From Natrinema saccharevitans (GTDB lineage: Archaea > Halobacteriota > Halobacteria > Halobacteriales > Natrialbaceae): 64,000 nt of DNA. Position 1 is the first letter of the stretch; every line of letters begins with the position of its first letter. Made by a program: the position numbers and the translations under genes. Positions 26,848-35,856 of this stretch are shown here, piece by piece. The DNA lies in NCBI RefSeq assembly GCF_001953745.1, contig NZ_LWLN01000001.1, positions 3,162,001-3,226,000 on the forward strand, written 5' to 3'. The notes beneath the pieces were generated by a model. It did no database searches. It was not told the origin of the DNA and was given only the letters and a program-made list of their open reading frames with translations.

Positions 26848-27303
26848 ATGTTGCGCAGACTGCTGCTCGGCTTCGGTTTCCTCGTGATCGTGAAACCGGA
26901 ACCGGTGATCGCCGCCTGCGAACGGGTCGGCCTCCGAAACCCCGACGAGCCCCGACCGCGGCCGCTCGCGCTCGTCGGCGCTCGGCTCGAGGGGCTGGCT
27001 TTCGTCTGGCTGCTCGTCCGCGGCCGGCAGGGGTCGACGCTGCTGTCCGGACTGTTCGGGCTCGCCGGACTGACGCTCGTCCTCGTCCCGCGACCGATCA
27101 TCGACCTCAGTCAACATCTGGTCTACGTCAACACCGACGACCTCGAGTTGCAGCCGTGGGTCGAGCCCGCGGCGCGGCTGCTTGGCGTCCTCTATCTGAC
27201 CGTGACGCTGCTCCCGCGGAGTGGGAACGAGGAGTCGGCGGCCGAGGAACGGGAATCCGGGGACACGGAGTCGTCGGGTCGGCTACCGCTCCCGGCGCGG
27301 TAA
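26848..27303 (+). CDS. Haloarchaeal membrane protein, function unknown
   Basis: A 151-residue protein with three or four hydrophobic segments (about residues 3-18, 45-65, 70-85 and 112-130) and an acidic hydrophilic tail. It contains no known motif. ATG 26848 (MLRRLLLGFGFLVIVKPEPV) is chosen over the TTG at 26821, which lacks a promoter at the right distance. Confidence 0.6.
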   Translation: MLRRLLLGFGFLVIVKPEPVIAACERVGLRNPDEPRPRPLALVGARLEGLAFVWLLVRGRQGSTLLSGLFGLAGLTLVLVPRPIIDLSQHLVYVNTDDLELQPWVEPAARLLGVLYLTVTLLPRSGNEESAAEERESGDTESSGRLPLPAR

Positions 27304-27344
27304 GGACGCGACCGATCGGGTCGGGCTCCGGCCCGAAACCACAC

Positions 27345-28052
27345 TCAGTACCGGCGAACCGCGACGCCGTCGTCGGTGCCGACGTAGGTCGCGTCGGCCA
27401 TGTCGACGAACAGTCCGTGTTCGACGACGCCCGGGATCCTCGAGAGTCGCGTCGCCAGTTCGTCGGGATCGTCGATCGACCCGAACGCACAGTCGAGGAT
27501 CAGATTGCCGCTGTCGGTCACGACCGGACCGTCCTTCTCGCCGGCGTCTCGCAGCGTCGGCTCCCCGTCGAGGTCCCGGATCCGATCCGCGACGACGGTG
27601 TGGGCGTCGGGCAACACCGCGACCGGGACCGAACGCTCGAGGCGGTCGGTCAGCTTCGAGGGGTCGACGACGACGACGAACCGGTCGGCCGCCGCGTCCA
27701 CGAATTTTTCGCGCGCGTGTGCCGCGCCGCCGCCCTTGATCAACGCGCCGTGGGCGGCCGCGTCCGGATCGTCGACGACCTGATCCGCCCCGTCGATCGC
27801 CAGGTCGAGGCCGTCGACCGCGTCGAGATCCGTGAGTTCGATGCCGACCTCGAGGGCCAACTGGCGGGACTGGAAGGAGGTCGGGACCCCCCGGATCTCG
27901 AGGCCGTCGTCGACGGCCCGGCCGAGCGCGCGGATCGCGTGGGCGGTCGTCGAACCGGTACCGAGGCCGACGACGAACCCGTCTGCGACTTCCTCGGCCG
28001 CGCGTTCGCCGGCCCGTCGTTTCGCCGCGTCGGAGCCACCCTCCGTCTTCAT
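27345..28052 (-). CDS. rpiA: Ribose-5-phosphate isomerase A
   Basis: A 235-residue RpiA, interconverting ribose 5-phosphate and ribulose 5-phosphate. Family motifs: VVGLGTGSTTAHAIRALG (phosphate-binding loop), IDGADQVVDD (catalytic-site Asp), LIKGGGAAHAREK (catalytic Lys/Glu loop) and VDPSKLTDRL, with GNLILDC and FVDMADATYVG near the C-terminus. Haloarchaea lack the oxidative pentose phosphate pathway as a ribose source in most cases, so RpiA serves nucleotide synthesis and ribose catabolism. Confidence 0.95.
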   Translation of the reverse strand: MKTEGGSDAAKRRAGERAAEEVADGFVVGLGTGSTTAHAIRALGRAVDDGLEIRGVPTSFQSRQLALEVGIELTDLDAVDGLDLAIDGADQVVDDPDAAAHGALIKGGGAAHAREKFVDAAADRFVVVVDPSKLTDRLERSVPVAVLPDAHTVVADRIRDLDGEPTLRDAGEKDGPVVTDSGNLILDCAFGSIDDPDELATRLSRIPGVVEHGLFVDMADATYVGTDDGVAVRRY

Positions 28053-28105
28053 ACCACCTCACGCGAGCGGCGAGGAGAAAAACGTTGTAATTCGCGGTCG
28101 GCCGC

Positions 28106-28960
28106 TCAGAGATCCGCCCGTTCGAACCGCCAGAGACCAAACGCCAGCGGCAAGAGCGCCCAGACGGCGAGGATGACGAAGCCGAACCACGGTTCGGCCA
28201 CCAGCGGCACGCTCTCGACCAGTCCCTGTGACTCGAGGGAGCCGGACGTGGTGAACCCGGACTCGCCGAGAACGGCACCGATCGCGGAGCCGTAGGCGGC
28301 GTCCGGGGGGATGGCGTTGAGCGCGAGGTACCAGCCGGGGAACGTCTCGGGGAGGAACTCGCCCTCGAGGGCGTATAACAGGCCCTGTGTGATCGTTCCC
28401 CAGAGGAACCAGAACAGGACGACCAGCCCGATCGCGCCGACGGCCGCCTTGGTCGTCGACCGGGTCATCGCGGAGATGCCGACGCCGAGACAGACGTAGA
28501 CGAACCCGAAGCCGACCGTCACCAGCGTAAAGGCGAGGTAGTCGACGGGCGAGACTTCGCCGACGAAGGCGACGAGCCCGACCAGACCGACGGCGAACCC
28601 GATCAGGATCGATACCGCGACGACGCCCGTCCGACCCAGTACCTTCCCGAGGACGACATCCCGACGGCGGTGGGGCAGTCCGAGCAGGAACTTCAGGCTC
28701 CCGCTCTCGCGTTCGCCCGCGATCGCGCCGTAACCGACGATCAACGCGATCACGGGGACCAGAAAGCCGGCGGGCGTCTGCAACGCGAGGATCAGTCCGA
28801 CCGTCGAGTCCCCGCCACCCTCGGAAAACAGTCCGGAGGCCCACGAGGCCAAGGCGGCTCCGCCGACGGTAAAGAGGGCAAAGAGGACGGTCAGGCCGAT
28901 CAGCAGCCGCGACCGGACCGCGTCCCGGAAATCCTTCTTCGCGACGGTGATCGTACTCAT
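28106..28960 (-). CDS. ABC-2 type exporter, permease subunit
   Basis: A 284-residue ABC-2 family permease with six membrane spans, starting with the common cytoplasmic N-terminus FRDAVRSRLLIGL and the family-typical GYGAIAGERESGSLKFLLGLPHRRRDVVLGK loop (near residues 75-105). It overlaps the upstream ATPase gene by four bases, so the two are co-translated. The cargo of the exporter (drug, lipid, ion or copper, as in NosY-like systems) is not deducible. Confidence 0.88.
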   Translation of the reverse strand: MSTITVAKKDFRDAVRSRLLIGLTVLFALFTVGGAALASWASGLFSEGGGDSTVGLILALQTPAGFLVPVIALIVGYGAIAGERESGSLKFLLGLPHRRRDVVLGKVLGRTGVVAVSILIGFAVGLVGLVAFVGEVSPVDYLAFTLVTVGFGFVYVCLGVGISAMTRSTTKAAVGAIGLVVLFWFLWGTITQGLLYALEGEFLPETFPGWYLALNAIPPDAAYGSAIGAVLGESGFTTSGSLESQGLVESVPLVAEPWFGFVILAVWALLPLAFGLWRFERADL

Positions 28961-29898
28961 CGAACCACCTCCCGTCCGCCGTCGGCGCCCGCGGTGTAGG
29001 CGACGAACAGGTCCTCGAGCGAGGACTCGTCGGTCGCGAAGTCCTCGACGGTGACGCCGTACTCCTCGATCGCGTGGAGGACCTCGGTCTTGGCGCGGTC
29101 CTCGCAGGCGACGACGAGCGTCCGTCCCTCCGGGGTCACCGAGGAGACGCCGTCGATGGCCTCGACCGCCGCGAGGGCGGCGTCCGAGTCGTCGGGGATC
29201 CGATCGAGAGTGACGCGGAGCCGGGTCTGGTCGGGCATCGAGTCGCGCAGTCCCTCGACGGTATCCTCGGCGATCAGGTGGCCGTCTCGGAGGATGCCGA
29301 CGCGGTCACAGACCGCCTCGACCTGTCCGAGGACGTGACTCGAGAAGAAGACGGTCGCGCCGCGGTCGTTCTCCTCACGGATGATCTCGCGCATCCGGCG
29401 GGCGCCGTTGGGGTCGAGGCCGGTGGAGGGCTCGTCGAGGATCAGGAGGTCGGGCTCGCCGACCAGTGCCGTCGCGAAGGTGAGCCGCTGGGCCATCCCC
29501 TTCGAGTAGCCGCCGGCCTTCTTCGCGGCCGCGTCGGGCGAGAGGCCGACCCGCTCGATGAGTTCGTCAGGGTCGTCGTCGGCCCCCTTCGACTCGATTG
29601 CGAACTCGACGTGCTGGCGGCCGGTCAGGCGCTCGTAGAGTTCGGCACCCTCGGGGAGGATGCCGGTCCGTTGGCGGATCTCGAGGGCGTTGGCCTGCGC
29701 GTCGAGATCGAACACCCGAACCTCGCCGGCGGTCGGCCGAATGAAATCCAACAGGAGATTGATCGTTGTCGACTTGCCCGCCCCGTTGGGGCCGAGAAAG
29801 CCGTAAATCTCGCCGCGCTCGACGGACAGCGAGAGACCGTCGAGTGCCGTCTCGGTACCGTACCGTTTCGTGACGCCGGATATATCGATAGAGGCCAC
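28957..29898 (-). CDS. ABC-2 type exporter, ATP-binding subunit
   Basis: A 313-residue ABC ATPase with Walker A GPNGAGKST (about residues 36-44), signature SKGMAQRL (in GGYSKGMAQRLTFA), Walker B LLILDEPSTGLDP and the H-loop SSHVL. A C-terminal domain of about 90 residues follows, as in CcmA/NosF-type exporters. The pair with the ABC-2 permease suggests efflux. The TATA-like AGTTATTTG (minus strand, near 29927-29935) lies about 32 bases upstream. Confidence 0.92.
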   Translation of the reverse strand: MASIDISGVTKRYGTETALDGLSLSVERGEIYGFLGPNGAGKSTTINLLLDFIRPTAGEVRVFDLDAQANALEIRQRTGILPEGAELYERLTGRQHVEFAIESKGADDDPDELIERVGLSPDAAAKKAGGYSKGMAQRLTFATALVGEPDLLILDEPSTGLDPNGARRMREIIREENDRGATVFFSSHVLGQVEAVCDRVGILRDGHLIAEDTVEGLRDSMPDQTRLRVTLDRIPDDSDAALAAVEAIDGVSSVTPEGRTLVVACEDRAKTEVLHAIEEYGVTVEDFATDESSLEDLFVAYTAGADGGREVVR

Positions 29899-30005
29899 TG
29901 TTCAATGTTGCTACTTTTTCGGACGACAAATAACTTTCCTCACGTCCGAACCAGCCCGTCGTGTCGGGAGGGTCGAATTATCAATAGTAGAACTAGAGCG
30001 GAAGG

Positions 30006-30015
30006 CATATATAAT
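30006..30015 (+). promoter_or_regulatory. TATA box before a leaderless upstream ORF
   Basis: CATATATAAT is centred 27 bases before an ATG at 30038, predicting that the mRNA starts at or next to that ATG rather than at the membrane-protein start 98 bases further on. Confidence 0.6.
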
Positions 30016-30037
30016 CTGTTGGTGAAGAATCACTTGT

Positions 30038-30136
30038 ATGCGAGAACCCGCTCTGCACCCCGCCGGTCACTCCGGTTCCGATCGGCGACGTGGTCCCGCC
30101 AGACGATCGAACGGCCGCTCGAGCCGGGTGGTATAA
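30038..30136 (+). CDS. Putative 32-codon upstream ORF coupled to the next gene
   Basis: It starts at the position where the transcript should begin and ends with TAA that overlaps the ATG of the following membrane-protein gene (TAATG, 30134-30138). The peptide is Arg/Ser/Pro-rich with no family resemblance. The promoter spacing and the one-base stop/start overlap suggest the downstream gene is translated by re-initiation. Whether the peptide itself does anything is unknown. Confidence 0.45.
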   Translation: MREPALHPAGHSGSDRRRGPARRSNGRSSRVV

Positions 30137-30462
30137 TGTTGCAACTCGTCCTCCTCCCGCTCCAGTCCGGCGGTGAAGATCTCCCCGTCGACTCGACGAC
30201 GATGCTCGCCGCGATGGTGGTCGGCCTCATCGTCGCCGTCGCGATCACGGTCGGCGTCGCCTACTGGGTGTACAAAGACGCCGCGAAACGCGAGAGCAAC
30301 GAACTCGCGTGGGCCGTCGGCGTCGGAGCGCTGCTGTTTCTGTTCCTCCCGCTCGGCGTCATCGCCCTGGTCGCGTACGTCCTCCTCCGGGGCGACGAGA
30401 CGGAGGCGGAGCCGACGGGCGGCGACCCGACGGGCGGCGACCCGACGGGCGGCGAGTGGTAG
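30136..30462 (+). CDS. Small two-span membrane protein with TGGDP repeats
   Basis: A 108-residue protein: a short N-terminal segment, a span at about 22-46 (MLAAMVVGLIVAVAITVG), VYKDAAKRESNELAW on the cytoplasmic side, a second span at about 61-84, and a tail with three copies of a 12-base unit encoding TGGD/P (30416-30459). The KDAxxR...LAW...LP pattern is common in haloarchaeal membrane proteins related to PLDc_N/DUF-type cardiolipin-synthase N-terminal regions, but no enzyme is present. Function unknown. Confidence 0.65.
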   Translation: MLQLVLLPLQSGGEDLPVDSTTMLAAMVVGLIVAVAITVGVAYWVYKDAAKRESNELAWAVGVGALLFLFLPLGVIALVAYVLLRGDETEAEPTGGDPTGGDPTGGEW

Positions 30463-30571
30463 CGCGCCCGGATCGTCGCCGACTCCGAGACCCGACATCC
30501 GCGCGGTCGGCCGTCGTCGCGGGCACATCGTTACGCCGAACTTTTTTTGAACCCTCCGTGGATCAATACCC

Positions 30572-31330
30572 ATGGCAACGGCGGAGACGGCCGTCTCCCT
30601 CTCGGACGTCCGCAAGACCTATCGGATCGGCGAGCCCGTCCACGCACTAGACGGCGTCTCGCTCGAGATACCGCAGGGATCGTATACGGCGATCATGGGA
30701 CCCAGCGGCTCGGGCAAGTCGACGCTGATGAACCTCGTTGGCTGTCTGGATACCCCGACCGAGGGTGAGGTCGTCGTCGGCGGTCGGGCAGTCGACGCGC
30801 TCGACGACCGCGAGCGGACTCGCCTCCGGGGCACCGAAGTCGGGTTCGTCTTCCAGACGTTCAACCTCATGCCCAGACTCAACGCCGTCGAGAACGTCGC
30901 CCTCCCGCAGCTGTTTCAGGGAATCGGCCGGACGGAACGGCGCGAGCGAGCGCGTGACCTGCTCGAGCGGGTCGGGCTCGGCGACCGCGGGGATCACCTG
31001 CCAAACGAGCTCTCGGGCGGGCAGCGCCAGCGGGTCGCGCTGGCCCGGGCGCTGGTCAACGACCCCGCGATCGTGCTGGCCGACGAGCCCTCCGGCAACC
31101 TCGATACCGACACCGAGGCCGAGATCCTGGACCTCTTCGACGAGTTCCACGACGCCGGGACGACGATGATCGTCGTCACCCACGAGCGCCACGTCGCCGA
31201 GCGGGCCGACCGGATCGTCCACCTGCTCGACGGGCGGATCGAGCGGATCGAGGACCTCGAGGGCGACGGCGCGGCGGACTCGACCTCGCGAACGGAGTCG
31301 TCGGGGCCGACGGAGGCCGATTCCGAGTGA
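30572..31330 (+). CDS. MacB/LolD-type ABC transporter ATP-binding protein
   Basis: A 252-residue ATPase with Walker A MGPSGSGKST, the LolD/MacB-typical GRAVDALDDRERTRLRGTEVGFVFQTFNLMPRLNAVENVALP, signature LSGGQRQRVALAR, Walker B VLADEPSGNLDT and the H-loop VVTHE. It overlaps the permease gene by four bases. This subfamily drives extrusion of lipoproteins, peptides or macrolides across one membrane. The TATA-like ACTTTTTTTG lies about 30540-30549, about 28 bases upstream. Confidence 0.92.
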   Translation: MATAETAVSLSDVRKTYRIGEPVHALDGVSLEIPQGSYTAIMGPSGSGKSTLMNLVGCLDTPTEGEVVVGGRAVDALDDRERTRLRGTEVGFVFQTFNLMPRLNAVENVALPQLFQGIGRTERRERARDLLERVGLGDRGDHLPNELSGGQRQRVALARALVNDPAIVLADEPSGNLDTDTEAEILDLFDEFHDAGTTMIVVTHERHVAERADRIVHLLDGRIERIEDLEGDGAADSTSRTESSGPTEADSE

Positions 31331-32619
31331 ACCCGCTCGAGAGCCTGCGGCTGGCGTGGCGCTCGATCCGGGGCCACAAGCTCCGGTCGGCGCTGACGAC
31401 GCTGGGGATCGTGATCGGGATCGCGGCGGTGATCGCCTTCGTCACGCTGGGTGCGAGCCTCCAGGCCGGCATCATCGGCGACATCAGTCCCGACGATCAG
31501 CGCAACGTCTACGGCTGGGCGGCCGAGCCCGACACCGAGGGCGGGCCGCTCGCGGGTGCCCAGCCGGTGTTTACGGGCGACGACCTCGAGGCGGTCGAGG
31601 ACCTAGAGGCGGTCGAGGCGGCCTACGGCTACGCGACGATCCAGACGCAAGCGATCTCGAACGGCGAGGAGACGGTCGCGCAGGGGAACGGACTGATCGC
31701 CTCGGGACCGTCGTACATCCGCGAGGAGCGGTTGGCCGAGGGCAGACAGTTCCGGCAGGGCGAACCCGAGGCGGTCCTCAATCCGGCGGCGGCCAACCAG
31801 TTCGAGGAGAACGTCACCGTCGGCGACGAACTGACCGTGACGATCCTCGGCGGCGAGCGACGGACCGTCGAGGTCGTCGGGATCACCGACACCAGCGAGG
31901 GCCAGAGCCCCTTCGAGGGCTTCGAGTCCTCGCCGCGGGTGTACGTCCCGACCGACCCCTACTACACGGAGCAGGCCTCGGGGCTGGGAGCCGGCGGCGG
32001 TGACGGCGGCGGCGACAACGAAAGCGCCGGCGAGAGCGGCGAGGCCCGCTTCCTCGCGATCATCGTCGAAGCCCCCTCCGACGACGAGGCCGACATCGAC
32101 GCCGCCCGCGAGAGCGCGACCGACTACCTCGAGAGCGACCGGTCCGACGCCAGCGAGTTCCTCGGCGACGACCTCGCGGTCAGGTTCCAGACGAGTACGG
32201 AACTGCTCCAGCAGCTTCAGGACGTACTCGACCTGCTGCGGAACTTCATCGTCGGCATCGCGGCTATCTCCCTGCTGGTCGGCTCGATCGGCATCGCCAA
32301 CATCATGCTGGTCAGCGTCACCGAACGGACCCGCGAGATCGGCATCATGAAAGCCGTCGGCGCACAGAACCGCGACGTCCTCGGGCTGTTCCTGACCGAG
32401 GCGGTGATCCTCGGGGTGATCGGCGCGATCCTGGGGACCGCGCTCGGGCTGGTCGGGGGCTACGTCGGAGCCGAATACGTCGATCTGCCGCTGGTCTATC
32501 CCCTCGAGTACGTCGCGCTCGCGGTCGTCGTGGGGATACTCGTCGGGGTCCTCGCCGGGCTGTACCCCGCGTGGCGGGCCGCGCGGACGGACCCGATCGA
32601 CGCGCTACGTTACGAGTGA
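31327..32619 (+). CDS. MacB/FtsX-like ABC transporter permease
   Basis: A 430-residue permease with the MacB layout: N-terminal span after RLAWRSIRGHKLRSALTTLGIVIGIAAVIAFVTLGAS, a large extracytoplasmic domain (about residues 45-305, with a Gly/Glu-rich low-complexity patch at about 220-238), and three C-terminal spans starting with GIANIMLVSVTERTREIGIMKA, the FtsX coupling motif. It starts with GTG at 31327 inside the ATPase stop region. No dedicated periplasmic adaptor gene follows, as expected for a single-membrane archaeon. Confidence 0.9.
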   Translation: MNPLESLRLAWRSIRGHKLRSALTTLGIVIGIAAVIAFVTLGASLQAGIIGDISPDDQRNVYGWAAEPDTEGGPLAGAQPVFTGDDLEAVEDLEAVEAAYGYATIQTQAISNGEETVAQGNGLIASGPSYIREERLAEGRQFRQGEPEAVLNPAAANQFEENVTVGDELTVTILGGERRTVEVVGITDTSEGQSPFEGFESSPRVYVPTDPYYTEQASGLGAGGGDGGGDNESAGESGEARFLAIIVEAPSDDEADIDAARESATDYLESDRSDASEFLGDDLAVRFQTSTELLQQLQDVLDLLRNFIVGIAAISLLVGSIGIANIMLVSVTERTREIGIMKAVGAQNRDVLGLFLTEAVILGVIGAILGTALGLVGGYVGAEYVDLPLVYPLEYVALAVVVGILVGVLAGLYPAWRAARTDPIDALRYE

Positions 32620-33162
32620 TCAGAACCGGTCGCGGTCCCGTTCGCGGTCGGCGTCGCGTTCGTCCGCGGTGCGATCGGCGTCGAACTCCCTCGAGTCGGG
32701 GTCGTACTCGCGGTCCCGCGTCGGCGCGCCCTCGGTGGGGGGAGCCCCACCCGACTCCGTTTCGTAGCCGATGGTGGCCCGCGTCCGGTGGTGTTGGTCG
32801 GGGTACTCGCGGGCGAGGTACGCCCCCAGGTAGCCGCCGAGCAGGGACGGCCCGACCGTGTAGGCGAGCGCGAAGAACCCGGCGACGACGATCACGACCG
32901 AGACCACCGCAAACCCCTCGACCGGAACCCCGCCGGCGAGGCCGATTCCGAGGAGCCCGAACAGGAGCAGTCCCAGCCCCGCGATCGGCAGGAACGCGAT
33001 CGCGCCGGCCAACGCACCGACGATCGCGCCCTCGCGGCCGTCCGGCCCCTCGAGGAAGCCGGCGACGAGGCCGCCGAGGACGGTCGAGAACGGGATGAAC
33101 GAGAGGACGACACCGACGACGGCACCGATGACGGCGTTGAGAAGCGTCCGAGTGGTGACCAT
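32620..33162 (-). CDS. DUF5518-type membrane protein
   Basis: A 180-residue protein with four hydrophobic segments rich in Gly and Ala (residues 8-35, 47-75, 82-110), matching the haloarchaeal DUF5518 pattern (AVIGAVVGVVLSFIPFSTVLGGLVAGFLEG). The last 50 residues are an unusual alternating Arg/Asp tail (many RD pairs). Function unknown. Its stop directly abuts the MacB-like permease stop on the other strand. A TATA-like AATTTTTAGG (33184-33193) precedes the start. Confidence 0.75.
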   Translation of the reverse strand: MVTTRTLLNAVIGAVVGVVLSFIPFSTVLGGLVAGFLEGPDGREGAIVGALAGAIAFLPIAGLGLLLFGLLGIGLAGGVPVEGFAVVSVVIVVAGFFALAYTVGPSLLGGYLGAYLAREYPDQHHRTRATIGYETESGGAPPTEGAPTRDREYDPDSREFDADRTADERDADRERDRDRF

Positions 33163-33255
33163 ACCGAACGGATGACGGGGAGCCTAAAAATTGTGGGGAG
33201 AAAGACGACGATCGGCACGGTGACGATATCGATTAGCGGGGAACCGAAGGCAGCG

Positions 33256-33468
33256 TTACAGCGCTCGGCGAATGGGTCCGGCGAGATCGAACCAGAACGA
33301 GAGGACGCCACAGCCCAGCATCCCGACGATCGAACCGAGATACAGCTCGAGCCCGAGCGTCTCGAGCGCCCACTCGGGATCGAGGAAGCCGGACGCGATG
33401 ACGAGCGCACAGGCGCTCGCGATCCCCGCGATCAGGAGGGCGACGGGAAGCGAGGGCTGACGGTTCAT
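33256..33468 (-). CDS. Small two-span membrane protein
   Basis: A 70-residue protein with spans at about residues 8-27 and 42-62, starting MNRQPSLPVALLIAGIAS. ATG 33489 would add seven residues (MENKHVR). No motif. It belongs to the many short haloarchaeal membrane proteins of unknown role. Confidence 0.5.
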   Translation of the reverse strand: MNRQPSLPVALLIAGIASACALVIASGFLDPEWALETLGLELYLGSIVGMLGCGVLSFWFDLAGPIRRAL

Positions 33469-33552
33469 GCGGACGTGTTTGTTTTCCAACGCGGCCGACG
33501 TGTCGTTCGCTCCGGGCCGACCGCGACCAGCAGCGACAGCGACGAGCCGTCC

Positions 33553-34665
33553 TCAATCGTCGACCGTCCGCGGATTCGACTCCTCGAAGGTCGTCTCGGT
33601 GTCCTCGGAATCGGACTCGAGGTCGGCTTCGATGATCTCGCTGAACGTGGCGTCGGTGTTGACCTCGTCGGCCAGCAGGTCGACGGCCTCGACGAAGACG
33701 GCGACCAGCAGCGGGCCGACGACGACGCCGATCGGGCCGAGGGTAAAGAGCCCGCCGGTGAAGCCGACGAAGTAGAGGCTACCGGGGAGGCCGGCGGAGC
33801 GACGCGCCAGCCGCGGCCGGACGGCGACGTCGGGGAGCCAGCCGACGAGGACGAGACCGAGGACGCCGATCAGGGCCGCCGCGACGAGGTCGCCGGCGAC
33901 GGCCTGGTAGATCGCGATCGGCGCGATCAGCATGCTCGGGCCGATGATCGGGACGAACTGCAACACGGCGGCGACGATCGCGAGCGTCAGCGCGCCCTCG
34001 TACCCCAGCGCCCAGAACAGCGGGTAGGCGACGGCGAACGTCGCGAGCGAGGTCGCCACCTGCAGGACGTAGATCGCGTACAGCGTCTCTCGAGCCCGAG
34101 TGGCGAGCGCGTAGACGACGTCGCGGTAGTCGTGGGGGATCGGCGCGACGGCGGCCCGGCCCGCCTCGTCGCCTTTGAGCAGGATCCCGAAGATGAGGAC
34201 GAGAAACAGCGCGAACTTGATCGCGAGGACCGGGAGGGAAAGCGCGAAGGTGGTCGCGACGCCGCTCAGGGAGTCGACCGCCATCGATTGGACCTCGCCG
34301 GCCTTGAAGGTCTGGGTCGCCCCGAAGGCCGTGATCGACAGCTCCCGCGGCAGGGCTTCGACCGCCTCGAGGACGCCCTCGATGCGAAAGTACAGCGTCG
34401 CGACGATCGGCGCGAAGACGGCGGTCGCACTCACGAAGCCGATCACGGTCGCCGCGAGCGCGGCCGTCCACTCCGAGAACCCGCGCCTGACGAGCCAGCC
34501 CTGGACCGGCATGAGGACGTAGGCGACCGTCAGCGCGAAGAGGATCGTTCCCAGCACCTCGAGCAGGATCCCGCCGGTCACGACCCCGAGCGCGACGACG
34601 ACCCCCGCGAGGACGTAGCGGCGCGTTCGGGTCGAGCGATCTCCGCCGGTGGCGGTCTCCGTCAC
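33553..34665 (-). CDS. AI-2E family transporter
   Basis: A 370-residue membrane protein of the AI-2E (PerM/TqsA, UPF0118) family with about eight spans. Conserved features are PHDYRDVVYALATRARETLYAIYV in the middle, FVPIIGPSMLIAPIAIYQAVAGD, and GPIGVVVGPLLVAVFVEAVDLL near the end. Family members export autoinducer-2 or act as ion antiporters; haloarchaeal substrates are unknown. The last 35 residues are an acidic tail. The gene is divergent from the thiamine-type importer. Confidence 0.88.
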   Translation of the reverse strand: MTETATGGDRSTRTRRYVLAGVVVALGVVTGGILLEVLGTILFALTVAYVLMPVQGWLVRRGFSEWTAALAATVIGFVSATAVFAPIVATLYFRIEGVLEAVEALPRELSITAFGATQTFKAGEVQSMAVDSLSGVATTFALSLPVLAIKFALFLVLIFGILLKGDEAGRAAVAPIPHDYRDVVYALATRARETLYAIYVLQVATSLATFAVAYPLFWALGYEGALTLAIVAAVLQFVPIIGPSMLIAPIAIYQAVAGDLVAAALIGVLGLVLVGWLPDVAVRPRLARRSAGLPGSLYFVGFTGGLFTLGPIGVVVGPLLVAVFVEAVDLLADEVNTDATFSEIIEADLESDSEDTETTFEESNPRTVDD

Positions 34666-34763
34666 AGCCGAGACTCGCAGCGGAGCGGTAAAGTCTTTGT
34701 CCGACTGACGGGACCGATCGGCCGATCACGCCGTTTAAGACCACCGAGTGTAACCACCCAGTA

Positions 34764-35852
34764 ATGGATCGACGGACGTTCATCGGAACGGTCGGTGCGG
34801 GGACGGTCGCCGGCGTCGCCGGCTGTCTGACTCGCGACGGCGGGAACGGCAACGGCGGGAGCGGTGACGACGGGACCCTACGGATCGCGACGTACGATTC
34901 GATGGTCAACGGCGAGAGCCCGGCCGGTCCGTGGCTCAAGGAGGCCTTCGAGGCGGAGCACGACGCCGAAATCGAGTGGAAGGTTCCCGACCAGGGGCTC
35001 ACACAGTACGTGCGGAGCGCGCGGGAGAACGCGGAGATCGACGCCGACGCCTACGTCGGGGTCAACGTTGACGACCTCGTTCGAATCGACGACGAACTCG
35101 GCGACGGCGGGCTCCTGCGAGAGCTCGAGGTCGATCGGCTCGACAACGCCGATCGGATCCGCGACGAACTCGAGATGGGCGACCCCCACGGTCGCGTGCT
35201 GCCCTACGACACGGGCTACATCTGTCTCGTCTACGACGAGACGCTCGTCGACGAACCCGAGACGCTCGCGGACCTGACCGAGCCGGCCTACGAGGACGCG
35301 TTGCTGGCTCAGAACGCCCAGAACTCGGATCCGGGACGGGCGTTCCTGCTGTGGACGATCGACGCCTACGGCGGGGGTGGCTACCTCGACTACTGGGGCG
35401 ACCTCGAGGACAACGGCGTTCGCGTCCTCGACGGCTGGACGGAGTCCTACAGCGGCGCGTACATGGAGGGCGAGCGGGCGATGGTCGTCTCCTACTCGAC
35501 CGATCAGGTGTACGCGAACGAGTACGATTACGAGATGAGCCGCCATCAGGTCGCGTTCCCGAACGGACAGGGCTACGCCAACCCCGAGGGAATGGGGATC
35601 CTCGAGGGAGCGACCGACGTCGACGTCGCTTACGACTTCTTCGACTTCGTCCTCTCGAGCGAGCCCCAGGCCGAGATCGCCCAGCGCAACGTCCAGTTCC
35701 CGGCCGTCGGCGACGACCACGTCGACCTCGACGCGGAGTTCGACGAGTACGCCCACGAACCGCCGGAGCCGGTCTCGTTCGGCTACGAGGCGCTCCGGGG
35801 CAGTCTCGGCGGCTGGGTCGACGACTGGGCGAAGGAGATCGTCGGTCAGTAG
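34764..35852 (+). CDS. tbpA: Thiamine-type ABC importer substrate-binding lipoprotein
   Basis: A 362-residue extracellular solute-binding protein of the TbpA/ThiB group. The signal is Tat with a lipobox (MDRRTFIGTVGAGTVAGVAGC, Cys 21), followed by an Asn/Gly/Asp linker. The mature part has LRIATYDSMV at the start, TGYICLVYDETLV, GRAFLLWTIDAYGGGGYLDYW and EGERAMVVSYSTDQVYAN, all typical of thiamine-binding proteins. A TTTAAGA box at about 34734-34740 suits a leaderless mRNA. It heads a three-gene operon with the permease and ATPase. No TPP riboswitch was seen upstream. Confidence 0.85.
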   Translation: MDRRTFIGTVGAGTVAGVAGCLTRDGGNGNGGSGDDGTLRIATYDSMVNGESPAGPWLKEAFEAEHDAEIEWKVPDQGLTQYVRSARENAEIDADAYVGVNVDDLVRIDDELGDGGLLRELEVDRLDNADRIRDELEMGDPHGRVLPYDTGYICLVYDETLVDEPETLADLTEPAYEDALLAQNAQNSDPGRAFLLWTIDAYGGGGYLDYWGDLEDNGVRVLDGWTESYSGAYMEGERAMVVSYSTDQVYANEYDYEMSRHQVAFPNGQGYANPEGMGILEGATDVDVAYDFFDFVLSSEPQAEIAQRNVQFPAVGDDHVDLDAEFDEYAHEPPEPVSFGYEALRGSLGGWVDDWAKEIVGQ

Positions 35853-35856
35853 GCCC

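Noticed and set aside
34666-34763. TPP riboswitch upstream of the thiamine-type importer
   Set aside because: The gap is too short and the conserved CUGAGA and GGGAA-type elements are absent.
32788-34764. 658-codon frame antisense to DUF5518 and the AI-2E gene
   Set aside because: Asp/Arg/Gly repeats typical of reverse-read acidic halophile genes.
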